Shown here piece after piece: positions 9,430-15,718 of a stretch of 64,000 nt of DNA. A program made the position numbers and the translations under genes. The notes below the pieces were generated by a model. It had not been told where the DNA came from. It made no database searches and saw only the letters and a list, made by a program, of their open reading frames with translations. The first letter of the stretch is position 1. Each line of letters opens with the position of its first letter. Origin of the DNA: an uncultured Flavobacteriaceae bacterium (GTDB lineage: Bacteria > Bacteroidota > Bacteroidia > Flavobacteriales > Flavobacteriaceae); contig CANMLX010000003.1 in NCBI GenBank assembly GCA_947498845.1, forward strand, positions 62,001 to 126,000, in the 5' to 3' direction.

Positions 9430-12400
9430 ATGAAAAAGCTTTTAATCACTTTAACACTATCATGGTTCAGTATAATGAATCTGGTAGCACAAAATTCATA
9501 TCAAGCCCCTAGCTTAAGTTCTAATGAAAACTATATACATACCAAAGTATATCAAAAAGCAGGTACACCTTCTTCTAATGCTGATGTTATTGAAAACGTT
9601 ACTTACTTTGATGGACTGGGAAGACCCAAACAACAGATTGATATTAAAGCGTCCCCTGACCAAAAAGATATTATCACTCATATAGAATATGATGATTACG
9701 GAAGACAAACTAAACAATATCTGCCTTACAAATCGAATCATACTATTGGAAGCTATAGAGGTCATGAAGCTTTAGAAAATGCTACCAAAGGATTTTATAA
9801 AAACAAATATCCAGAAGATTTTGCAAATATCCCTACAGCAGCCGTAAATCCATACACAGAACAGGTATTTGAAGCTTCCCCACTAAATCGTGTACTGGAA
9901 ACTGGAGCGCCAGGAAAAGATTGGAAAGCTAATCCTAAGTCTAACAGCGACCATACTATTAAGTTCGATTATACTTCAAATAGTGCTACAGACAATATTA
10001 TTCGTTTCGATGTATCTTTAAGTAGCTCAAGAACTCCCTCTCTGGTTAAAAATGGTACTTACAGAGTAAATACGTTATATAAAACTATTACCAAAGACGA
10101 AAATTGGACTACAGGAAATAATCATACCACTCAAGAATTTAAAAACTTACAAGATCAAGTCGTATTAAAACGTACCTTTAATACTATAAGCGGAAAAGTA
10201 GAGGCTCATGATACTTATTATATATATGATGATTTTGGTAATCTAACCTATGTTTTACCTCCAAAAGTAATAGCACAAAATACAATAAGCGCTTCGATAC
10301 TAAACAATTTATGTTACCAGTATAAATACGATGAAAGAAACCGTTTAGTCTCAAAGAAAATTCCAGGTAAGGGATGGGAAAATATTGTGTACAACAAACT
10401 GGATCAACCTATAATGACACAGGATGCAAATCTTGCTCAAAATAATAGGTGGTTGTTTACAAAATATGATGTTTTTGGGAGAGTAGTCTATACTGGTATG
10501 GCTAAATTTTCGGGAGCTAGTTATACCATTCCTAGAAGTGCAATTCAATCGGCTGCCAATCTTCATAATAACGTACAGTATGAAAAATATGCCGCAAATA
10601 CGGCTTTAGCCAATACCAATTTACAATATACCAGTAACGCTTACCCTAAATCATCTATTATTAATGAGGTATTTACGATTAATTATTATGATAATTATAA
10701 CTTCAACAAACCTTCTCATACAGTACCAACCTCTGTTTTTGGACAAACTGTAGCCAAAAACATGGAAACAAAAGGGCTTACTACTGGAACAAAAGTTAAA
10801 GTGCTTGATACTTACGAGTGGATAACTACAATCACTTATTACGATAAAAAAGCAAGACCTATTTATGTATATAGTTATAACCAATACTTAAAAACTACAG
10901 ATATTGTAAAAACAGAATATGATTTTGCAGGTAAAGTACTTAGAACAAGTTTACAGCATAAAAAAGATGCTAAACCCACCATTACCATTACAGATTATTA
11001 TACTTATGATCATGCTGGCAGAGTAGTATCTCATGAGCAAGATATTAACGGTAAAAGAAAAGAAATTCTAACTACAAACAAATATGATAACCTAGGGCAA
11101 TTACAGAAAAAATATGTAGGAAACACCATTCCTTTAGTAAGTGAGTACACTAAAAAATATCTTGTTAATGTAACAGGCGAAACCATAACAAAATATGGAC
11201 CAACAAGTATAAGTTCTGGGCTTTCCACAAAAAAGAATATTACGGGCAACGGTTATGTGAGCTATACATTGCCTAATAGTAACCACGCTGTATCTGTAGG
11301 ATTATCATATAACGATACTAATTCTTTAAGTAATACCATTAACTATAGCATTACCATTAGCTCAAAAAGGGCGCGGGTATATGAAAAAGGCGCTGCAAAA
11401 GGAAATACCATAACTGTTAATAATAATGATGTTTTTAGAATAGAAAGGCGTAATAATACCGTATATTACAGTAAAAATGGCACTGTGTTTTATGTATCAA
11501 ACTTAGCTACTAATAATGGGTCTATGGTAGGAGATGCCTCTCTTATATCTACTGGCAGTACACTTAAAAATTTTGTAATTGTAGACACCAACAAAGCTTT
11601 ACAAACTGTAGACTATGCTTATAATGTAAGGGGCTGGTTAAAGCAAATAAATAACCCTAATGCCTTAAATAACGACCTCTTTGGGTTTAAAATTAATTAC
11701 AACACCCCCTCTTTATCTAATAGTAACCCTCTTTTTAATGGTAATATTAGCGAAACACATTGGAAAACAAAAAACGATAATGTACTTAGAAACTACAAGT
11801 ACCTATACGACCCTTTAAACAGAATAACTAAAGCGACCAGCCACAATGGCAATTTCGATTTAACTGCTGTTACTTACGATAAAATAGGAAACATCAATAG
11901 GTTATCACGAAAAGGCGCTATAAATGAAGGGTTTGGAACTATAGACAAATTATACTATAACTATAATGGTAATAAACTTTTAAGGGTTACAGATATTGCT
12001 GATAAAAAATATGGATTTAAAGATGTTAGTAATGGTAGTCTTCCAGATTATTTATACGATGTTAATGGTAACATGACCATGGATAGAAATAAAAGCATCC
12101 AGCGCGTAATGTACAACCACCTTAATTTACCTTATCGCATTATATTAACACAAAGCTCTGTGCTTAAAAGAGAAATAGAATATAAATATGATGCGCTTGG
12201 TAATAAATTGCAAAAATATGCCTGGGAAAAGTACTCCTCGTCATCAATAAAAACCACCATAGCTCATAAAGAATATGCTGGTAATTTTATTTATACCAAA
12301 CCCTGGGCTTCTTCTACTTATCTTGAGTTTATAAACCAACCCGAAGGTTATATAGAGGCAAAAAAACCTAACGATTATAACCAGGGCTTTAATTATATAT

Positions 12401-13419
12401 ACCAATACAAAGACCATTTAGGGAACATAAGGCTCTCGTATAATGATGGTAATGGGGATGGGCTAGTTAGTGTGGATGAAATTATAGAAGAAAAAAACTA
12501 CTATCCTTTCGGACTTACACATAAAGAGTATAACAATGTAGTTAGAGGGAGAAAACATAACTATGGGTACAATGGAAAAGAGGAAAATGATGAGCTTGGG
12601 TTGGAGTGGTTGGATTTCTCTGCACGGAACTATGATCCAGCACTTGGGCGTTGGATGAATATTGATCCAATGGCTGATTTGATGCGTAGACACTCTCCTT
12701 ATAATTATGCGTTTGACAATCCTATTTTCTTTATTGATCCAGATGGGATGACTCCATTTGGCCCTCCTCCAGGTTCTGGGATATCTTCTCCTTTTGGTCC
12801 AGCTCTTACGGATTTCATCGAAAATACAGATGTTCCTGGTCCCGTTGTTTCTGCAACAGGTTCTTTGAAAGGAAAAGTTGGTCCTGCTCTAAGGGTTGAC
12901 GGATCTATAGGTAAAGCCGAATTAAATTTAGATTTATCAATAGCTAGTGCAGAAGGAAGTGTTACTGCTGATAATAATGAAAACATAGAAGCTAGTGGTA
13001 AAGTTAAAGTTATAAATGCTTCTGGATCAGTTTCAGTTCCTAATGTAGGCGAAGCTAAAGGTGACTTTACATTTGCCGAAATGAAAGGAACAATAGACTC
13101 CGAAGGGAATACACAACAAGATATATCAATTGGAATAGTTTCCACAGAAGCCACATCAGAAAATGGAGCCTCAGTCAAAAGAGATTACACTGCTTTAAGC
13201 TCTGAAGAAAGTAAAAATGGAAAGAGTAATGTAAGTGCTTCCTACAATAATACTACATCCAAAAATAGTACAATAAGTATGGGAGGTGGTATTGGTGCTT
13301 TTTATGGAAAAATCAAAGTTGATTTAACTAATTTAGTTGATAGTTTTAAGGTATCTCTAGGACTACTTAATGCAATATTTCAAGATTATAACCAAGAACA
13401 AAATGATACAGTTGAATAA
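9430..13419 (+). CDS. RHS repeat protein with DUF6443, RHS core and variable C-terminal domain
   Basis: This 1,329-residue secreted protein has a signal peptide over residues 1-20 and DUF6443 over about 21-170 (TYFDGLGRPKQQI). Many YD repeats follow, then a beta-rich insert at about 595-720 that resembles a lectin-like sandwich. The RHS-associated core lies at about 992-1108, with YPFGL, YGYNGKE, ARNYDPALGRW and PYNYAFDNP. A DxNxDGxVSxDE loop near 1005-1020 looks able to bind calcium. After DPDGMTP comes a 221-residue tail of Gly/Ser/Asn-rich beta sequence with no toxin motif I recognise. In RHS proteins this tail is the variable effector region. It is an operon partner of the preceding gene. 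Confidence 0.87.
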   Translation: MKKLLITLTLSWFSIMNLVAQNSYQAPSLSSNENYIHTKVYQKAGTPSSNADVIENVTYFDGLGRPKQQIDIKASPDQKDIITHIEYDDYGRQTKQYLPYKSNHTIGSYRGHEALENATKGFYKNKYPEDFANIPTAAVNPYTEQVFEASPLNRVLETGAPGKDWKANPKSNSDHTIKFDYTSNSATDNIIRFDVSLSSSRTPSLVKNGTYRVNTLYKTITKDENWTTGNNHTTQEFKNLQDQVVLKRTFNTISGKVEAHDTYYIYDDFGNLTYVLPPKVIAQNTISASILNNLCYQYKYDERNRLVSKKIPGKGWENIVYNKLDQPIMTQDANLAQNNRWLFTKYDVFGRVVYTGMAKFSGASYTIPRSAIQSAANLHNNVQYEKYAANTALANTNLQYTSNAYPKSSIINEVFTINYYDNYNFNKPSHTVPTSVFGQTVAKNMETKGLTTGTKVKVLDTYEWITTITYYDKKARPIYVYSYNQYLKTTDIVKTEYDFAGKVLRTSLQHKKDAKPTITITDYYTYDHAGRVVSHEQDINGKRKEILTTNKYDNLGQLQKKYVGNTIPLVSEYTKKYLVNVTGETITKYGPTSISSGLSTKKNITGNGYVSYTLPNSNHAVSVGLSYNDTNSLSNTINYSITISSKRARVYEKGAAKGNTITVNNNDVFRIERRNNTVYYSKNGTVFYVSNLATNNGSMVGDASLISTGSTLKNFVIVDTNKALQTVDYAYNVRGWLKQINNPNALNNDLFGFKINYNTPSLSNSNPLFNGNISETHWKTKNDNVLRNYKYLYDPLNRITKATSHNGNFDLTAVTYDKIGNINRLSRKGAINEGFGTIDKLYYNYNGNKLLRVTDIADKKYGFKDVSNGSLPDYLYDVNGNMTMDRNKSIQRVMYNHLNLPYRIILTQSSVLKREIEYKYDALGNKLQKYAWEKYSSSSIKTTIAHKEYAGNFIYTKPWASSTYLEFINQPEGYIEAKKPNDYNQGFNYIYQYKDHLGNIRLSYNDGNGDGLVSVDEIIEEKNYYPFGLTHKEYNNVVRGRKHNYGYNGKEENDELGLEWLDFSARNYDPALGRWMNIDPMADLMRRHSPYNYAFDNPIFFIDPDGMTPFGPPPGSGISSPFGPALTDFIENTDVPGPVVSATGSLKGKVGPALRVDGSIGKAELNLDLSIASAEGSVTADNNENIEASGKVKVINASGSVSVPNVGEAKGDFTFAEMKGTIDSEGNTQQDISIGIVSTEATSENGASVKRDYTALSSEESKNGKSNVSASYNNTTSKNSTISMGGGIGAFYGKIKVDLTNLVDSFKVSLGLLNAIFQDYNQEQNDTVE

Positions 13420-13429
13420 TACCCAGATA

Positions 13430-13451
13430 GCGCGGACGTCCTCGTCCGTGC
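13430..13451. repeat. REP-like GC-rich palindrome
   Basis: A 9-bp stem (GCGCGGACG / CGTCCGTGC, one G-T pair) with loop TCCT lies just after the RHS stop. There is no T-run, so it is more like a dispersed REP element than a terminator. Its GC content contrasts sharply with the surroundings. Confidence 0.7.
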
Positions 13452-13469
13452 CAGTACCTACTCAGGCAA

Positions 13470-13766
13470 AAAACAAAGTATTTAATTAATATATACCATT
13501 TAAACTTTAAAAGTATACCAAAAGCATTTAAGTAATGATGGTTAGAAGTAATAGATTTTATAATTCCCTTGCTCATATCATTAACTGATTTCCATAACCA
13601 ATTTTTGAGTTGTTCGGTAGTATCAAATTGTTTGTTTTTGAAGCGTTGCTTGATGTATTGCCATATTTGTTCACAAAGATCTAGTTCAGGGCAATAAGAC
13701 GGTATAACAGATAGATGTTATAAGGCACATTGATGTTCTTAGTAGCGTGGAAAGCAGCATTACCAG
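13470..13766 (-). pseudogene. IS630-family transposase, C-terminal remnant
   Basis: The minus strand reads GNAAFHATKNINVP and then, after a frameshift near 13715, SYCPELDLCEQIWQYIKQ and TTEQLKNWLWKSV. This is the second half of an IS630/Tc1-mariner-type DDE transposase (the family has DNAxFH and LPxYSPELNPIE). The N-terminal half is missing, the aspartate of the DNA motif is Gly here, and stops and a frameshift interrupt the frame, so it is dead. It ends beside the palindrome at 13769-13791 and sits between the RHS genes and the right-hand direct repeat. Confidence 0.82.
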
Positions 13767-13768
13767 CT

Positions 13769-13791
13769 CTTCGAAGTCTGTGACTTCGAAG
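13769..13791. repeat. REP-like palindrome CTTCGAAGTC-tgt-GACTTCGAAG
   Basis: A perfect 10-bp inverted repeat with a 3-base loop marks the broken end of the IS630 remnant. No T-run follows on either strand, so it is unlikely to be a terminator. Confidence 0.75.
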
Positions 13792-13823
13792 TATATATGA
13801 ATAAAAAAATATTTTAAAAGAGC

Positions 13824-13932
13824 GTATATAACCATTCCTAATAAAATAATACCTAATAGAACTGCTAAACTTTTTTTCATGTTTTTCTAACGCTTATTGT
13901 AACATACCTCGTATACAGAGTACTTATATTTG
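13824..13932. repeat. 109-bp direct repeat, copy B, with a truncated DUF4846 gene start
   Basis: This copy nearly matches 5159-5267. On the minus strand it encodes MKKSLAVLLGIILLGMVIY and then runs into unrelated sequence, so it is only the first ~19 codons of the DUF4846 gene plus its upstream region. The right-hand end carries the plus-strand TATATTTG box that now faces the small membrane protein gene. Confidence 0.92.
13925..13932 (+). promoter_or_regulatory. possible -7 box (TATATTTG) of the 13970 gene
   Basis: This is an exact TAnnTTTG match 37 bases upstream of the ATG at 13970, inside the duplicated segment. The nearest TTG upstream is about 25 bases away, longer than usual, so the promoter is tentative. 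The identical box at 5260-5267 faces the RHS genes. Confidence 0.4.
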
Positions 13933-13969
13933 GTATTAGTTTTCAAAATACAGAGTAATCTAAAGTAAA

Positions 13970-14344
13970 ATGAATGAGATATTTAAAATAGTATATCAAT
14001 CGCTTAAATGGATGGCTAAAATCTCTGGTTTTTCGTATAGAGAAATTAATATTATAGTTTATTACATTATCATTCCATCTATTTTTATCATTTTAATTGA
14101 AAGAATTTTAAAAACCAATTATCTAAAAATAGGGTTTAGTATACTTATCATTATTTCATTATTACTTATTCCTGACTTTAATGCTTTTTCTTCTTGGTTA
14201 TTTGATAGATCGGTTGACTTTCTAAACTGGTTCGATGTTATTGGTCTCAATTATATTCAGGCTTCTGTTATTATCTGCGTTGTAGTTCCCATAATTATTT
14301 TTTCAGGTTTCGTGTATTGGAAAAAACAGTTTAATTCTAACTAG
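13970..14344 (+). CDS. small multi-pass membrane protein downstream of the RHS locus
   Basis: This 124-residue protein has about three hydrophobic segments (roughly residues 27-46, 50-68 and 94-117) and the phrase FSYREINIIVYYIIIP. I recall similar small membrane proteins near RHS genes in other flavobacteria, so it could protect against or anchor the RHS product; that is inference from context. It has no catalytic motif. It lies 550 bases beyond the RHS stop and is separated from it by transposon and repeat debris, so it is not in a tight operon with the putative effector. Confidence 0.65.
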   Translation: MNEIFKIVYQSLKWMAKISGFSYREINIIVYYIIIPSIFIILIERILKTNYLKIGFSILIIISLLLIPDFNAFSSWLFDRSVDFLNWFDVIGLNYIQASVIICVVVPIIIFSGFVYWKKQFNSN

Positions 14345-14417
14345 ATCTAAGCCTCTAAATTTTGTTTACTAAAAACTATATTACCCTTATTTTTTTTACG
14401 TTGCTTAGGAATTATAT

Positions 14418-14485
14418 ATCCCTCAAAGCTCCGCTTTGAAAAAGAAAAAACACTGCTTATAAATTCAAGCGAGCTTGATTTAACA
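14418..14485. repeat. 68-bp direct repeat, copy 1
   Basis: It is identical to 14521-14588 except for one base (cactg versus cgctg). It contains two small palindromes, CAAAGC-tcc-GCTTTG and TCAAGC-ga-GCTTGA. Copy 1 lacks the matching right arm that makes copy 2 part of the tRNA terminator, so it looks like a partial duplication of that terminator. Confidence 0.88.
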
Positions 14486-14504
14486 ATATTTATTAACTAT
14501 AGAC

Positions 14505-14525
14505 GGGATTACCTTCGGTGATCCC
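14505..14525. repeat. 9-bp palindrome GGGATTACC-ttc-GGTGATCCC
   Basis: A 9-bp stem with one T-G pair and a 3-base loop lies between the two 68-bp repeats and runs into copy 2. It is another REP-like element. Confidence 0.65.
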
Positions 14526-14588
14526 TCAAAGCTCCGCTTTGAAAAAGAAAAAACGCTGCTTATAAATTCAAGCGAGCTTGATTTAACA
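14521..14588. repeat. 68-bp direct repeat, copy 2
   Basis: This is the second copy, 103 bases after the first. Here the segment supplies the left arm and loop of the tRNA-Arg terminator hairpin. Confidence 0.88.
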
Positions 14589-14604
14589 CAGCGTTTTTTC
14601 TTTT
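14543..14604 (-). terminator. long hairpin terminator after tRNA-Arg
   Basis: The arms 14543-14558 and 14589-14604 are perfectly complementary over 16 bp, with the core CAGCG and flanking A/T tracts. The 30-base loop holds its own TCAAGC/GCTTGA hairpin. Read leftwards the T-rich arm follows the stem, as expected for termination of the leftward tRNA transcript. Confidence 0.75.
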
Positions 14605-14609
14605 ATTCG

Positions 14610-14683
14610 TGACCCTGGAGGGATTCAAACCCCCAACCCTCAGAGCCGAAATCTGATGCGCTATTCAGTTGCGCTACAGGGCC
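14610..14683 (-). tRNA. tRNA-Arg, anticodon TCG
   Basis: The minus strand folds as a complete cloverleaf. The acceptor arms are GGCCCTG and CAGGGTC, the D-arm contains GCGC...GCGC, the anticodon stem is TCAGA/TCTGA with loop TTTCGGC (anticodon TCG, reading CGA), and the T-arm contains GGTTTGAATCC. The discriminator base is A and no CCA is encoded. It lies 9 bases downstream of yqeY and may be processed from the same transcript. Confidence 0.95.
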
Positions 14684-14692
14684 ATTTTATTT

Positions 14693-15142
14693 TTAAGCTA
14701 ATTTAGCTTTTACAATATTAGAAATGGTTTTACCATCTGCTTGTCCTGCTAGTTGTTTACTAACAAGCCCCATAACTTTACCCATGTCTTTCATGCCTTC
14801 TGCACCTACCTGATCGATAGTAGCTACCACTACTTTTTCTATCTCTTCCTCGGATAAAGCTTCTGGTAAAAACTGACTTATAACATCTGCCTCAGCTAAC
14901 TCTGGCGTTGCTAAATCTTCTCGTCCTTGCTCTAAAAATACAGCAGCGCTATCTTTACGTTGCTTTACTTGTTTTTGAAGTATTTTAAGCTCTTGGTCTT
15001 CTGTTAATTCTTCTCCTGCTCCACTTTCGGTTTTTGCTAATAAAATGGCCGATTTAACTGCTCTTAACGCTGTTAATGCTGTTTGATCTTTTGCTTTCAT
15101 AGCATCTTTTAAAGCTGCCATTATATTATTTTGTAAACTCAT
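14693..15142 (-). CDS. yqeY: GatB/YqeY domain-containing protein
   Basis: This 149-residue soluble protein matches the YqeY family across its whole length: an N-terminal helical part (AMKAKDQTALTALRAVKSA), the ESGAGEELTEDQEL stretch and the C-terminal tail domain with KDMGKVMG and QADGKTIS. The tail domain is shared with GatB of the tRNA amidotransferase, where it contacts tRNA. The free-standing role is not established. It sits downstream of ftsZ in the same direction but is separated from it by about 575 bases of repeats and a terminator. Confidence 0.9.
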   Translation of the reverse strand: MSLQNNIMAALKDAMKAKDQTALTALRAVKSAILLAKTESGAGEELTEDQELKILQKQVKQRKDSAAVFLEQGREDLATPELAEADVISQFLPEALSEEEIEKVVVATIDQVGAEGMKDMGKVMGLVSKQLAGQADGKTISNIVKAKLA

Positions 15143-15242
15143 GGTGTATAAATTATAAGAATTGCGAATATAGTATCATTTATCTAATAAATATAGTAAG
15201 ATTTAAATAATATCTTATGTTAAATGATGGGATTCAAGACTT

Positions 15243-15550
15243 ATACCAATTCTACCATAAAATGCGACATATAATTCGTTTCTTTTACATGATTTCTGCA
15301 TTAAAAAAATAAACCGTAGCTAAGGCTCAATGTCATTAAGTTAAGAAGTTTTCATCATTAAACTAAATGCATTTATTTCTATAAAAACGTGTAATTCAAT
15401 TACATTTCGACTGCGCTCAATGTGACAAATTATACAAATTGAGCTTAACTTAATGACATTGAGCTAAGGCTATGCTTGATTTTTTATGCTTTAAACTCCT
15501 GTAAAATAACTCAAATTATTTATATCTCATTTTATAGCAAAATTGGTATT
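15243..15550. repeat. imperfect palindromic repeat (ATACCAATT...AATTGGTAT) interrupted by a MITE
   Basis: The outer ends ATACCAATT and AATTGGTAT are inverted copies, and the similarity continues inwards for ~70 bases on each side (ATAAAATG / CATTTTAT). The centre, if rejoined, reads AACCGTAGCTAAGGCTATGC, closely matching the centre of the element at 58612-58775 on its other strand. The 134-bp MITE sits exactly in this centre. The element lies between yqeY and ftsZ and contains no gene. Confidence 0.7.
15326..15462. mobile_element. MITE-like element, copy 1
   Basis: The terminal inverted repeats CAATGTCATTAAGTTAAG and CTTAACTTAATGACATTG (18 bp, perfect) enclose a non-coding interior. Both sides carry GCTAAGG, consistent with a 7-bp target duplication. 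The 134-bp core recurs in inverted orientation at 63690-63823 with one base changed. It is too small to encode a transposase, so it would move in trans. Confidence 0.85.
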
Positions 15551-15643
15551 ATAGAAACAAGATTCATAACCACACAATCGTACTTCATGATTCTTGGGTT
15601 TTGGATCTTGGATCTTGGGTCTTAAAAGCAAAACGCATTAACT

Positions 15644-15680
15644 AAAAAAACCCCAGAAAATGTGAGAGACTTTCTGGGAT
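15644..15680 (-). terminator. rho-independent terminator of the dcw cluster after ftsZ
   Basis: Read leftwards, CCCAGAAA, an 11-base loop and TTTCTGGG form a perfect 8-bp stem followed by GG and a run of seven T. It lies 39 bases after the ftsZ stop and closes the dcw operon. Confidence 0.88.
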
Positions 15681-15718
15681 TGGTTAATAACTAAGTCAGG
15701 TTAATCAAAATACTTTTA

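Noticed and set aside
12705..13178. Long antisense open frame (157 codons) opposite the variable tail of the second RHS protein
   Set aside because: It lies entirely within the sense RHS tail, has no start context or promoter, and its Pro/Ser/Thr-rich composition is the mirror of the Gly/Ser/Asn-rich sense strand. I do not regard it as an immunity gene.
13686..13880. 64-codon leftward open frame starting like the DUF4846 protein
   Set aside because: Only the first ~19 codons are homologous, and the rest reads through palindromes and the IS630 remnant. Treated as a duplicated gene fragment.
14418..14588. Possible CRISPR-like array in the repeat cluster right of the RHS genes
   Set aside because: There are only two copies of a 68-bp unit, no regular spacers and no cas genes; it is a duplicated terminator segment.
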